Notes: generated by a model from the letters alone, not told the origin. A DNA stretch of 64,000 nucleotides from Methyloterricola oryzae (GCF_000934725.1 NZ_JYNS01000011.1:83327-147326); one strand, 5' to 3'. Shown: positions 21,107 through 31,341, numbered from the stretch's first letter. Translations and numbers: made by a program.

Positions 21107-24100
21107 AGCCTGCCGCCATTCTTTATTTCCTGTGGGATAAAAACCTGTCCGTGCTGGACAGTTACCTTTCCCGTTGCAGCCGCGTCGTGATAACCGGCCA
21201 CGGCTTTTGTACCCCCGAATTGATGTCCGTGGTCGATCGCCACGGTTCCGCGCTGGTTCGGGTGGAGGACCTGCTCACGTCAGAGGATCACGGCTGTCTT
21301 GCCAGCGAATTTGAACAACGCTATCAGAAGTGCCGGGAATCCTTGCAGCCGTCGGCGGTTACGGACCCGCTCAATGGGCTGGCAGCCAGGGAGAAGGTCC
21401 TGGAAACCCTGGAGGAGCAGTTGCCCGCCGCCTTGCAATGGATCAAGGCTCTTGAACAGGCATCTTCCTGCTACGCAATCGACCTGCTGGCCGTAAACGA
21501 AGAGTACATGCTGTTCGCTAGAAGCGCCGTGGCGTGGGCACGCGCGCGCGGCATTCCGTCGCTGCACCTGATCCACGGACTGGCCCTAAGCACACCATAC
21601 ACGGTACACCGTCACGCCGACGCCGACATCACGGCCGTGTTCGGCGAACGCGGTGTGGAGCCATACCAGGACATGGGAATACCGGATGAGCGCCTGCGCG
21701 TCACCGGCAACCCTGCCTGGGACGGCTACCCCCAATTAGCCGCCGCGCGCGAGGACGTCCGCAAGGAACTTCTGGCCTCGGCGGAATTGTCTCCGGATCG
21801 ACCCGTGGTGGTATTTGCGACGACATGGACCGCCGACCTGACGGTGATTCACGACACGAGCATCCCAGCGGAGTTGATGCGGCAGGTTTTCCGCGCGGTG
21901 AAGGTTCTTCTTGATACAGAGGGGCTGGCCCTGCAGCTTGTCGTCAAGGATCGGCCGGGTGCCGACTATGTCCAGGTCGGTCGGGAGCAGGCCTTGGCGC
22001 TTGCCCGCCGCGAAGGTCTGGAGGAGGAGGATTTCTGGTATCAAACCACGGATACCGCAAGATGGGTGGTCGCAGCCGATGTTCTGATTGCCTGCGACTC
22101 CAACATTAGCGTCGAGGCCATGATGGCCGGCGTGCCGGCCATCAACTTGCTGAACCTTAATGGTCTGCGCTTGGGCCCTTCGTTCGATGCCGACTCCGGC
22201 ATCCTGGAGGTCGAACCCGCGCAACTGGCCGCTGCCCTGCGGCGTTTGCTCACCGACGCGGCGTTTCGCGAGCACCAACTGCAGCAGGCCCATGCGCGGG
22301 TCGGCTACTACAATCTCGGGTTCGACGGTTCCGCGAGCGAGCGGGTGGCTAGCCTGATGCTAGAAATGGCCAGGCCCTGCCGTCAAGGCCCCGACGCGAT
22401 GCCGCCCGCCCCTCGTCACTTTGTCTGGCAGTCGCTGGATGCGCACAGCTCAGCGGTCGAAGACATTCAAGCTGAATATCACCACCACGTCCGCCACGAG
22501 CTCATCGCCCTGTTTCAGCGCGCGCCCAACCGGATTCTTGACGTCGGCTGCGCGGCCGGGGTGACTGGGGAAGCGATCAAGCGCCAATTTCCAGAGGCCA
22601 CCGTCATTGGAATCGAATTGAACGAGTCCATCCTGGGCTTGGCACGTAAGCGTCTGGACCGGGTCATCGCGGGGCGGATCGAAGAGCTCAATCTGCTCGA
22701 TCACGACATACACCCAGGTTCCATCGACACCGTGATCCTCGCCGATGTGCTCGAGCATACTTATAACCCTTGGGGTGTCTTGGAGCGACTGAAGCCATAC
22801 CTGACTGTCGATGCGCAGGTGATCGCCAGCATTCCCAACAGCCGGCATCTGAGCCTGCTCGCAGACCTGGCCCATGGCAACTGGACTTATCGGGAAGAAG
22901 GCCTGCTCGACATCACGCACATCCGCTTTTTTACGCTCGCCGAAATCGAGAAGTTGTTTAGGGAGACCGGATACGTTATCGAGCAAGTGGATGCTACACG
23001 TACATTGGATTTTCCCAAAGTAAAGCCTGGGGGCAGCCTCACCGTCGGCAAGCTGGTCCTTAAGGATCTGAGCGAGCAGGACATTTTCGAACTGCAGGCG
23101 TTTCAGTTCTTGGTCCGCGCTAGGCCGACCGATTCTCGCACCGGCCTGTCCGTGGCCCCACCCGTCAAAATCGCCGTGGTCCTTCATCTGTATTACGAGG
23201 ACCTATGGCCGGAGTTTCGGAATGCCATCAAACAAATAGATCAGCCATTTACCCTATTCGTTACGTGTCCTACGGAAAAGTTTTCAGGTACCAGTGCATT
23301 GGTCTCATTCGACTTCCCGGATGCGCAGATCTTTCCACACGAAAACCGTGGACGTGACATCCTGCCCTTTCTTTCCCTGTTGCCAAGCCTTATTTCTGAC
23401 GGGTTCGAAATCGTCTGCAAGCTGCACTCAAAAAGGTCTGGTCACGTCGAGCAATTGAATGCCCCCGGTGTCAAACAGGAGTGCTCCGAACTCGGCATAG
23501 ACCCGTCGATCTTTCTGGAGAGAGACAAGTGGCGCCACGACGAATTGAACTGTCTGCTCGGTAATCCGGTTCTGATCAATAACATTATTGCGGGGCTCAA
23601 CGCTTCAAGTGGGCACGGATTTGTCGTTGGGGAGGCATTCGACTGCCCGCTGGCCTTCCGGATGGCCAAAAACATCGACCTGGTGAGCAAGCTTGCATCA
23701 AGGCTAGGAATACCCCTGTATGACTTCACTAATCAGCGCTTCCCGGCCGGTTCGATGTTCTGGGCAAGAACCGACGCATTGAAACCCCTCCTCGATCTGA
23801 ATCTCCAATCATCAGATTTTCCTGATGAGAAAGGGCAGTTCGACGGCACCGCGGCACACGCAATCGAGCGCATTTTCTACCTAGCCGCCACACTGACAAC
23901 GAATTCGAATGTGCTGCTGAGCGATGGGGGCAAGGTCTTCGAACGTGATGGGGAAAGCAGAGCTGTTGAGCGCTCGCCTTACCAACTATGGCGCACGCGC
24001 CACGATAACGCAGCCCTGAATAGTGCTAGCGCCGACAACGACCTGGACAGCTGCAGATTCATGCTTTTCGGGGGCGAGATGCCACCGGCATTACTGATCA

Positions 24101-26652
24101 ACACGCTGGATTCTCTTGCAACATTCTTTGTGCCCGATTGGAGCCTGAGCATCTTCAGCACCAGCGCTGCACCCGATGCCATGTTCGATGAATTGGAGAA
24201 CCTGGAGTGGGTAAAGGTGGATGACCCTGCCGAGCTTCACGCCGCGATCACGGCCCGGGCCGACCGCGCCGATGAAACATGGCTGATCATTGCCCCTTGC
24301 GGAGTCGCGTTCGAAATGCGCCTTCCCTGGATGCTGGCACAGTACGGCCGGCTGAATAAAAATTCGCACCTATATTACACCGATTCGGATGTAACATTTC
24401 CCGGTCGCAGCGTGGCGGAAGGCTTTCTGCGTCCGGATTTTAACTTGGACCTGCTGCGCTCTTGCGACTATCTTGGCGAACTTCTGGCTATTCGCCGCAC
24501 ATCTTTCTTGGAGGTCGGCGGGCTCGCGGTTTCGAACGCCGCCATGCTTTACGACCTTGCTTTGCGCGTTCTCGACCGTTTCGGAGAAAGTGCGCTGGGG
24601 CACATCGATGACGTACTTTACCATGTGCCCGAAAACTGCCTTCGCGTACCCGAAGCGGGAGCGCACCGACAAGCACTGCTCCAACATCTGGAACGTAATC
24701 AAATAAGGAGCTTCATCTCTGACGGCATGATTCCGGGTACTTGGCGGGTGACATACCTACCTGAGGGCCACCCTAAAGTATCCATCCTTATTCCCACAAA
24801 AGATCAAGTCGATCTGCTGCGTGCCTGTGTCGACAGCATTCTGGCAATGACCAAGTATCCCGACTACGAGATCATAATTGTCGACAATCAAAGCACGCAG
24901 GCGGAGACCCGCAAGTATTTCGAGTCATTGAAGGTCCATGCCGGTGAGGTCCGGGTATTGACATACGCCAAGCCGTTCAACTTTTCTGCCATTTGCAATC
25001 TCGCGGCCAGGGAGGCCACCGGCGAGTACTTTTTGCTCCTGAACAACGATACTGAAGTCCTACAAGACGCCTGGCTGGACTTGATGATGTATCACGCCCA
25101 GCGCCCGGAGATTGGAATCGTCGGGGCCAAGCTCCTGTTTCCAGGGAGCAAGCAGGTCCAGCATGCCGGCGTATTGCTCGGCTTGGGCGGCATTGCGGAG
25201 CATCCCTTTCTGGGTCTGCTCGGACCAAATGACCCAGGTTACATGGCACGAGCGGTGGTTGACCAGGACTTGTCAGCAGTCACGGCTGCCTGTCTGCTAA
25301 TCCGCCGCAGTGTCTACGAGCAGGTGGGAGGGCTCGACGAAAACCGATTCAAGGTCTGCTATAATGACATTGATCTTTGCCTGAAAGTTGGCCAGGCGGG
25401 TTACAAAGTGCTTTGGACGCCGCACGTGATGCTGATACATCATGGCAGCGCCAGCCAGCAGGCCGAGGCCCGTCAGCCCCACAAGGCGCTCAAGGCCCAA
25501 GAGCGGTTTGAACGCGAGCGCGAGGCGATGGTTGAAAAGTGGCTGCCCAACCTGGCCCGAGACCCCGCCTATAACCGACACCTCAGCCTCATTCACCGAG
25601 ACTTTCGGGTCGAATCTGACTTCGTCGTCAACTGGGATCCACGCATCCCACCCCAAAAAACCCGCATTCTCGCTTGGACCCTTGACGGCGCACCCTGCGA
25701 ATACCGGGTCAAAATTCCCCTGCAAGCCCTGAATCAGGCCCAGGCGACGGAGTCTAGCCTGGTTTACCCACCAGGCATGGGCATGATCCGCAGCCTCTTG
25801 GTGCCGGAGATCGTTCGAGCCGCGCCACACATCTTCACGACCTCGGTTTTCCTGGGGCTGGAAGATCATCTCGATATGCTGCGGCAGTTGAAGAAATACA
25901 CCGAAATCCCTCTGGTTATGCACTTGGACGACTTCGTAACAGCGGTACCGAAAGGCAGCGGGGTATACGAGAAGCGACACACACCGGGCAACCTGAAGAA
26001 GATTTTGGCTCAGGCCGACCGTATAGTGACCTCGACGCAGCCCATTTATCAGTCGGCAAAGGACCTGTGTGCCGATATCATGCTGTTACCGAACTATCTT
26101 CCGCGCTTCCTATGGGAAGGTTTGGCCTCCCGTCCGCGCCAGGGACAAAGGCCGCGTGTGGGTTGGGCCGGAGCTATGCAACATGGAGGAGACCTGGCGC
26201 TGATCACCGAAGTGGTGAAAGCGACCGCGACCGAAGTCGACTGGGTTTTTTTCGGGATGTGTCCTGACGAACTGCTGGGTTCAGTCTGCGAATTCCATCC
26301 CTTCGGTGCCTTCAATGCTTATCCGCCCAAACTGGCCAGTCTAAATCTCGACTTAGCCATCGCGCCTCTCGAAAACAACAAGTTCAACGAAGGCAAGTCC
26401 AACCTGCGCCTGCTTGAATACGGCTTTCTGGGGTGGCCGGTGGTCTGCTCAGATGTTCTGCCCTACCGCGATGCACCGGTGAAGCGTGTCAGCAACAAGC
26501 CGTCTGCCTGGATCGAAGCGATTCGAGAGCGCGTGAACGACCTTGATGCCGCCGAGCGGGAAGGCCAGGAGTTACAGCACTGGGTTCTTGACGGTTGGAT
26601 GCTTGAAGACCATTTGGAGGAATGGGCCAAGGCCTATAGCTTCGGGGTCTAG
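21103..26652 (+). CDS. Giant multidomain glycosyltransferase/methyltransferase
   Basis: This is a 1849-residue cytosolic glycan-assembly enzyme. Domains in order: about 1-430 a capsule/CDP-glycerol-type GT-B-like region (VVFATTWTADLT, NISVEAMMAGVPAINL); about 445-680 a class I methyltransferase (RILDVGCAAGVTGEAIKR, VILADVLEHTYNPWG); about 689-930 an RgpF-type rhamnan-synthesis domain (AVVLHLYYEDLWPEF, HENRGRDILPFL); about 980-1200 a degenerate GT2 fold (LYYTDSDV); about 1224-1480 a typical GT2 (VSILIPTKDQVDLL, LLLNNDTEVL, YNDIDLCLKVGQAGY); about 1530-1849 a GT4-like domain (RVGWAGAMQHGG, NLRLLEYGFLGWPVV). Similar chains occur in O-antigen and flagellin glycosylation islands. It overlaps the upstream methyltransferase gene and lies in the pse operon, so it probably builds a glycan that includes or extends pseudaminic acid. 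Which domains are active is unknown. Confidence 0.88.
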   Translation: MKPAAILYFLWDKNLSVLDSYLSRCSRVVITGHGFCTPELMSVVDRHGSALVRVEDLLTSEDHGCLASEFEQRYQKCRESLQPSAVTDPLNGLAAREKVLETLEEQLPAALQWIKALEQASSCYAIDLLAVNEEYMLFARSAVAWARARGIPSLHLIHGLALSTPYTVHRHADADITAVFGERGVEPYQDMGIPDERLRVTGNPAWDGYPQLAAAREDVRKELLASAELSPDRPVVVFATTWTADLTVIHDTSIPAELMRQVFRAVKVLLDTEGLALQLVVKDRPGADYVQVGREQALALARREGLEEEDFWYQTTDTARWVVAADVLIACDSNISVEAMMAGVPAINLLNLNGLRLGPSFDADSGILEVEPAQLAAALRRLLTDAAFREHQLQQAHARVGYYNLGFDGSASERVASLMLEMARPCRQGPDAMPPAPRHFVWQSLDAHSSAVEDIQAEYHHHVRHELIALFQRAPNRILDVGCAAGVTGEAIKRQFPEATVIGIELNESILGLARKRLDRVIAGRIEELNLLDHDIHPGSIDTVILADVLEHTYNPWGVLERLKPYLTVDAQVIASIPNSRHLSLLADLAHGNWTYREEGLLDITHIRFFTLAEIEKLFRETGYVIEQVDATRTLDFPKVKPGGSLTVGKLVLKDLSEQDIFELQAFQFLVRARPTDSRTGLSVAPPVKIAVVLHLYYEDLWPEFRNAIKQIDQPFTLFVTCPTEKFSGTSALVSFDFPDAQIFPHENRGRDILPFLSLLPSLISDGFEIVCKLHSKRSGHVEQLNAPGVKQECSELGIDPSIFLERDKWRHDELNCLLGNPVLINNIIAGLNASSGHGFVVGEAFDCPLAFRMAKNIDLVSKLASRLGIPLYDFTNQRFPAGSMFWARTDALKPLLDLNLQSSDFPDEKGQFDGTAAHAIERIFYLAATLTTNSNVLLSDGGKVFERDGESRAVERSPYQLWRTRHDNAALNSASADNDLDSCRFMLFGGEMPPALLINTLDSLATFFVPDWSLSIFSTSAAPDAMFDELENLEWVKVDDPAELHAAITARADRADETWLIIAPCGVAFEMRLPWMLAQYGRLNKNSHLYYTDSDVTFPGRSVAEGFLRPDFNLDLLRSCDYLGELLAIRRTSFLEVGGLAVSNAAMLYDLALRVLDRFGESALGHIDDVLYHVPENCLRVPEAGAHRQALLQHLERNQIRSFISDGMIPGTWRVTYLPEGHPKVSILIPTKDQVDLLRACVDSILAMTKYPDYEIIIVDNQSTQAETRKYFESLKVHAGEVRVLTYAKPFNFSAICNLAAREATGEYFLLLNNDTEVLQDAWLDLMMYHAQRPEIGIVGAKLLFPGSKQVQHAGVLLGLGGIAEHPFLGLLGPNDPGYMARAVVDQDLSAVTAACLLIRRSVYEQVGGLDENRFKVCYNDIDLCLKVGQAGYKVLWTPHVMLIHHGSASQQAEARQPHKALKAQERFEREREAMVEKWLPNLARDPAYNRHLSLIHRDFRVESDFVVNWDPRIPPQKTRILAWTLDGAPCEYRVKIPLQALNQAQATESSLVYPPGMGMIRSLLVPEIVRAAPHIFTTSVFLGLEDHLDMLRQLKKYTEIPLVMHLDDFVTAVPKGSGVYEKRHTPGNLKKILAQADRIVTSTQPIYQSAKDLCADIMLLPNYLPRFLWEGLASRPRQGQRPRVGWAGAMQHGGDLALITEVVKATATEVDWVFFGMCPDELLGSVCEFHPFGAFNAYPPKLASLNLDLAIAPLENNKFNEGKSNLRLLEYGFLGWPVVCSDVLPYRDAPVKRVSNKPSAWIEAIRERVNDLDAAEREGQELQHWVLDGWMLEDHLEEWAKAYSFGV

Positions 26653-26764
26653 CAGCGCTCCCAATCCTACGCCCACGAGACGCCCCCCGTGGAAATTACG
26701 AAAGGCGGCATCCGGTCTATGCTGGATGAGACGAATCGCTGCATCCGCAACGGACAGGAACGCC

Positions 26765-29700
26765 ATGAAAAGAGCTAAATCTGGTAAGAAGCCCAAAGCC
26801 CCTGCCGTGGTCTTGGACCATTACATGGAAATGCAGCAGGCAATCCATTATGCGGAGTCTGCGAACTGGCGCGCCGCCGAAGCTATCTGCAAGCAGATCG
26901 TGGCGAAGAACGCCACCCATATCGATGCCATCAACATGCTGGGCGTCGTCGCCATCAAACTGGGACGATGGACCGAAGCCGTGCAGTTCATGGAGAAGCT
27001 CATACGAATCAAGCCGGATTACCTCAATGCCTACATCAATCTGGGGATGGTCCTCAGAGAGATGGGCAATTTTGAGGGGGCTGCCCGCTATTCCCGTCAG
27101 GCACTGAAGATTGATCCCAATAGTGCGTCCGCCTACAGCAATCTGGGCAACGCCCTGCTCAGTCTTGGACGTCCGCAGGAAGCGGTAGAGGCTTATGAAG
27201 CCGCGCTGAAAATTCAGCCAAACTTCTGGGACGCCTTGAACAACCTGAACGTGGCGCGCCGCTCTGTGATGCTCAGCGGTCAGTTTCAAAGCCCACCGAG
27301 TCGACCCTCCCCCGCTCCTCAGCCAAACGCAGGGAAGTTAGAAAGCCAAAGGAACGAGGTTCCGAGCTTGTCCTTGAAGGAAGTTCCGGCTCGCGACACT
27401 ATGGCGACGCATAGCCACGCCCAGCCTGCGGTTTCCAATGACCTTGGCGCAGCACTGCAGCGACTCAGAGAGCAACTATCGGCTGATGCCAAGCCGCGCC
27501 AGCGGACTTTTTTGACTCCTCCGGACCACTCAAATGCGGCTTCGGATGTCAATGCCGAATGGGATGAACTTCGCGCAACGGCAGAGCGATTGATCAACGA
27601 GCGGCGTCATGGAGAGGCAGAACCCATTCTGCGTCAGCTGATCGCCAAATACCCGGAAGATGGTTCGCTGCACTGCAATCTTGCGTCCGAGCTGATGCAA
27701 TTGAAACGGCATGAAGACGCCCTGCCCTATTGCCGCCGCGCCGTTCAATTGGCATCCGACCTGCCCGAGGCACACAACAATCTGGGCCTTGCGCTCTGCG
27801 CGACCGGCGAGCCTGAGCAGGCTCTTTCAAGCTATGACCATGCCCTTCAACTTCGCCCAGGTTTCGTGCCCGCCATGGAAAACCGGGCCATTGCCCTGCG
27901 GGAACTCGGGCGATTTGAAGAAGCTGCCGCGCTACTGGAAGACGTCTTGCGCATTGAACCTGAGAGAGCCACTGCTCACTATGAACTCGGTCTGATGTTC
28001 CTGCACTTAGGGCACTTCTCCGAAGGTTTCCGGGAATACGAATGGCGACGGCGGATGCCAGAGAATGGCCTGCTGCCGCTTCCACAGCCGGAATGGGATG
28101 GTCAGTCGTTTCGAGGGCGGCGGCTTCTCGTCCATCCCGAACAGGGCTTGGGCGATGCCATCCACTTTGCGCGGTATCTGCCCAAAGTCAAAGCGTTGGG
28201 CGGGACAGTACTGCTACGCTGCCATCCTCCTCTCTTTAAGTTGTTCGAGACACTGCCCGGGGTTGACCAACTCATTGGCTCGGACCAACCCCTGCCACAT
28301 GCCGATCTCCATGTCTCCCTTCTCAGTCTGGCGCGGTACTTCACAGACGATGAATCCACTATCCCGTCTCAGACTCCTTACGTCTCCGCACAGTCTTCGC
28401 ACCAAAGTGCTTGGACTCAACGCCTGGACCAACTCACTGGCCTCAAAGTCGGACTGGTCTGGTCTGGCAACCCCGAGTTCAAGAACGATAGAAACCGTTC
28501 TCTGAGATTGGATGCCTTAGGCCCGCTCACTACCGTTCCCGGCGTCAACTTCGTCAGTCTGCAAAAAGGGCCTGCAGCCGAACAAGCTGTGACTCCACCT
28601 CCAGGCATGGAACTGCTTGATTTGAGCGACCAACTGGACGATTTCGCCGACACGGCAGCCCTCATTTCCTGCCTTGACCTGGTGATCAGCGTGGATACCG
28701 CTGTGGCTCATCTTGCCGGCGCACTGGGCGTGCCGGTCTGGACGTTACTGCCGCTTCCAGCGGACTGGCGATGGCTCACCGAACGCGAAGATACGCCCTG
28801 GTATCCGAGCATGCGCTTGTTTCGTCAAACCCAGTCCGGTGACTGGGAACCCGTTATCGACAACGTGGCTCGCGAATTACAAGGCCTTGCAAGCGCGCAC
28901 AACGCAACAAGTGGAAAAAATGAAAATCCTGCGACGGGCTGGCTTGAACGGGCGGCACGCTACTTCCCGGCGGGCGCCACCATTGCCGTGTTCGGCGACG
29001 GTCAAGGACTTGCAGCATGGCTTCCCCCTCAGTGCAGCTTTATCTCCTTTGAAGAGGAAAGTTTCGCGACAGGTGCCGAGTCACTCAAGGTGGCCTCTCA
29101 TGTCCTGGTAATCGATGACTCACCATCGCATCTGGGTCTCATCGCGCTTCTGGAGCGCTTGCGTGAAATCAGGCGACCGCTGATCTTGGTAACCGGCCTC
29201 GCGTCCTCGGAGTTGAACGAAACCCTGACAGAGACGGGCTGGCACTGCCGCTCCACCGAAACGGTCGGTTCACGTACCATTGCCTTGCTGTCCACGGACC
29301 GCCAAATCGCGCCGCCGTGCAAGCGCATCGCACTCATCGCGACGGAGGGTTCCAGTCATTTCTCCGCTGCACTGCGCCTGCGCCTGGTCAACTCCATCTT
29401 GCCGCCGGGCGCGGAACTCAACGTCATTGATATCGGGAAGATCGAACAAGCGGACCCGAATTTCGACCTTGCCATTGTCGGAACCGGGGGCGATTTGGAC
29501 AGCGCACAGATCTCCGAGGGACTTCTTAACTTCTTGGATCATGTGCCTCGGGCGATCGGCCTGTTCGGAATCGGCGATCGCGACAGTCAAAACGACAAAA
29601 TTGCATGCCTGCTTGACAGGCTTTTCCTGTGGGGCGCGCGGCACGAGCAAGATGTGTTGCTTTATGGGCGCGGGCGCGGCAATGTGCTGCACTTCGGCGA

Positions 29701-30076
29701 CTGGCTGGTTGACGCATTCCCGATGGCATCCGGTACCGGCGGCAACTCCCTGCAGTTGGACAATTCAGCGTTACTTGATGCAGCGGAGAACATACTCGCG
29801 CAGCTACGGAGACATCATCGCGCGGCCGTTGGACATCCCGACCTGCTACTCGCTGCCCTCTGTTACTGCGATGAACTCTCGTTTCACGACGAGCATAACC
29901 AGGCGGCGGGCCGCTTTCGGGCTTTGCTGATCGACGTGCTCGGGCGAAGCTATGCGGAAAACGAAGCCATTGCGGTCGATCGGGTGGCGGTAATGGCCTA
30001 CAAAGCCCGTACCCGACTCATGATCGATGAACTTCGCAAAGTCTTGGCGATCGCGCTGGGAATTCAAGCACCTTGA
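26765..30076 (+). CDS. TPR-glycosyltransferase (GT9/heptosyltransferase-like) fusion protein
   Basis: This is a 1103-residue protein. Two blocks of tetratricopeptide repeats lie at about 17-176 and 262-432 (for example YINLGMVLREMGNFEGAARY and NNLGLALCATGEPEQAL), separated by a Ser/Pro-rich linker. A GT-B catalytic region follows at about 450-715 (PEQGLGDAIHFARYLP, KVGLVWSGNPEFKNDRNRS, DLVISVDTAVAHLAGALG), the usual TPR-linked GT9-like domain. About 385 C-terminal residues resemble no family I can name. The ATG at 26765 has CAGGAAC upstream; a longer frame would run inside the preceding gene. TPR glycosyltransferases often modify proteins, so it is a candidate flagellin transferase. It closes the operon, 112 bp after the giant gene. 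Confidence 0.85.
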   Translation: MKRAKSGKKPKAPAVVLDHYMEMQQAIHYAESANWRAAEAICKQIVAKNATHIDAINMLGVVAIKLGRWTEAVQFMEKLIRIKPDYLNAYINLGMVLREMGNFEGAARYSRQALKIDPNSASAYSNLGNALLSLGRPQEAVEAYEAALKIQPNFWDALNNLNVARRSVMLSGQFQSPPSRPSPAPQPNAGKLESQRNEVPSLSLKEVPARDTMATHSHAQPAVSNDLGAALQRLREQLSADAKPRQRTFLTPPDHSNAASDVNAEWDELRATAERLINERRHGEAEPILRQLIAKYPEDGSLHCNLASELMQLKRHEDALPYCRRAVQLASDLPEAHNNLGLALCATGEPEQALSSYDHALQLRPGFVPAMENRAIALRELGRFEEAAALLEDVLRIEPERATAHYELGLMFLHLGHFSEGFREYEWRRRMPENGLLPLPQPEWDGQSFRGRRLLVHPEQGLGDAIHFARYLPKVKALGGTVLLRCHPPLFKLFETLPGVDQLIGSDQPLPHADLHVSLLSLARYFTDDESTIPSQTPYVSAQSSHQSAWTQRLDQLTGLKVGLVWSGNPEFKNDRNRSLRLDALGPLTTVPGVNFVSLQKGPAAEQAVTPPPGMELLDLSDQLDDFADTAALISCLDLVISVDTAVAHLAGALGVPVWTLLPLPADWRWLTEREDTPWYPSMRLFRQTQSGDWEPVIDNVARELQGLASAHNATSGKNENPATGWLERAARYFPAGATIAVFGDGQGLAAWLPPQCSFISFEEESFATGAESLKVASHVLVIDDSPSHLGLIALLERLREIRRPLILVTGLASSELNETLTETGWHCRSTETVGSRTIALLSTDRQIAPPCKRIALIATEGSSHFSAALRLRLVNSILPPGAELNVIDIGKIEQADPNFDLAIVGTGGDLDSAQISEGLLNFLDHVPRAIGLFGIGDRDSQNDKIACLLDRLFLWGARHEQDVLLYGRGRGNVLHFGDWLVDAFPMASGTGGNSLQLDNSALLDAAENILAQLRRHHRAAVGHPDLLLAALCYCDELSFHDEHNQAAGRFRALLIDVLGRSYAENEAIAVDRVAVMAYKARTRLMIDELRKVLAIALGIQAP

Positions 30077-30130
30077 TGCACCATCCACGCGCGCCTCAAT
30101 TCGCCGCAAGACCAAGGACAGTGGCGGGAC

Positions 30131-30148
30131 GTTGGCGTCAACGCCAAC
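30131..30148 (-). terminator. Hairpin overlapping the stop of the Tyr/Pro-rich lipoprotein gene
   Basis: GTTGGCGT, two bases, ACGCCAAC is a perfect 8-bp inverted repeat between the convergent glycosyltransferase and lipoprotein genes. It overlaps the lipoprotein stop codon. No T-tract follows, so termination is only possible, not shown. Confidence 0.3.
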
Positions 30149-30395
30149 CGCGGTGCCAGCCGCCACCATAGCGCCAGCCGCCGTAGGGCCTGAAATAAGG
30201 TCGCGGCCACGGGCGATAATAGGGACGGTAGCGCGGGTACGGCCCCCAGGCATACGGATAAGGGCTGTAATAGGGGTACGCGCGATACCCGTAGGGATAA
30301 CTGTAACTGACACCCCCGTAGTAGTGCGAACCGGCGCAGCCGGCCAAAATCGCAGCTAGCGCCAGGATAAACGCGATCTGTCTGTACTTCGTCAT
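30138..30395 (-). CDS. Small Tyr/Pro/Arg-rich lipoprotein
   Basis: This 85-residue protein has a lipoprotein signal peptide (AFILALAAILAGCAG, lipobox LAGC, Cys at about residue 20). The mature part is almost entirely Tyr, Pro, Gly, Arg and Trp in short repeats (YPYGYRAYPYYSPYPYAW). The ATG at 30395 gives the shortest signal peptide; a frame 15 residues longer is less likely. The composition resembles small surface or stress lipoproteins, but no function can be assigned. Confidence 0.7.
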   Translation of the reverse strand: MTKYRQIAFILALAAILAGCAGSHYYGGVSYSYPYGYRAYPYYSPYPYAWGPYPRYRPYYRPWPRPYFRPYGGWRYGGGWHRGWR

Positions 30396-30661
30396 GGCAC
30401 GGCTCCGGCCAATCACGAGCAAGGGTTCGGTTATACGCATATTTCCCGGATCGGCGTGGTGCCTGGAAGCATGCCGCGCTAAACTGGGCCTGGAATCGCG
30501 ACACCAGCTTGGACCGGTTGGATGGCCGGGCGTTCAAACTGGCTCGGGTTCCCGTGACGGACCCTCACAAACCTCCGTCCAAGGCAGCTCCGGCCCTTGA
30601 CCCCGGACACTTAAGATCTTCCGATTCGACGCTCGATCATAACAGTAAAAAGGAGAACACA

Positions 30662-31315
30662 ATGGATCTCGGCACCCCGAAATTTGCACGACGGACCGTC
30701 GCAGCCCTCATCGCAACCCTGCTCTTAGCCGGATGCGCGAAGGACAAAGCCAAGGAGGAAGCGCCAGCGCCTGCGGCCAGTCCGGCAGAAGCGCCAGCGA
30801 TGCCCGCCGCGTTGGAGGAAAAGCCTGGCGCCGCAGAAGCCGAACTGCTAGTGCTGAATGCCAAGGTGACGCATATCGACAAGAAGAAACGGATCGTCAC
30901 CCTGAAATACGAGGACGGCCGCACAGCAAAGGTGAAGTGTGGACCGGAAGTGCGCAACTTCCCGCAGATCCATGTCGGAGACGACGTGACCGCCGAGTTT
31001 CTCGAGTCTATGGAACTGTTTGTAACCGGACCCGGGGTAGCCCCCGATGCGGAGACCACCACCGTCGCCGAGCGCGCGCCGAAAGGGGCCAAGCCCGGCA
31101 TTACCGCGGCAAAATCCACGGAGTTGGTCGCTACGGTGGAAGACATCAATTACGACACCCGAGAAGTCACCCTGAAAGGTCCACAGGGCAAGCTATTCAA
31201 AGTAAAGGCGGGCTCCGAGGTTAAGCGCCTGAACGAAGTGCACAAGGGCGACAGCGTGGTGGCACGCTACACGGAAGCCATGTCCATCAAGGTCACTGCG
31301 CCGAAGAAGAAATAA
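30662..31315 (+). CDS. Lipoprotein with two tandem beta domains
   Basis: This is a 217-residue lipoprotein with lipobox LAGC after a hydrophobic stretch (LIATLLLAGCAK, Cys at about 25), then an Ala/Pro/Glu-rich linker. Two related segments follow, about 60-120 and 155-215: ELLVLNAKVTHIDKKKRIVTL...VHVGDDV and ELVATVEDINYDTREVTL...VHKGDSV, an internal duplication of a small beta fold with a repeated V(K)-GD(S/D)V core. SD AAGGAG precedes the ATG at 30662; the upstream 51 residues in the same frame are discarded. Function unknown; probably an outer-membrane-anchored periplasmic protein. Confidence 0.75.
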   Translation: MDLGTPKFARRTVAALIATLLLAGCAKDKAKEEAPAPAASPAEAPAMPAALEEKPGAAEAELLVLNAKVTHIDKKKRIVTLKYEDGRTAKVKCGPEVRNFPQIHVGDDVTAEFLESMELFVTGPGVAPDAETTTVAERAPKGAKPGITAAKSTELVATVEDINYDTREVTLKGPQGKLFKVKAGSEVKRLNEVHKGDSVVARYTEAMSIKVTAPKKK

Positions 31316-31318
31316 TTC

Positions 31319-31341
31319 GTGGACGGAAGCGGGGCGTCCAC
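31319..31341. terminator. Possible bidirectional hairpin between convergent genes
   Basis: GTGGACG and CGTCCAC form a perfect 7-bp stem with a 9-base loop, in the 46 bases between two convergent stops. No T-tract is present, so the call is tentative. Confidence 0.35.
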
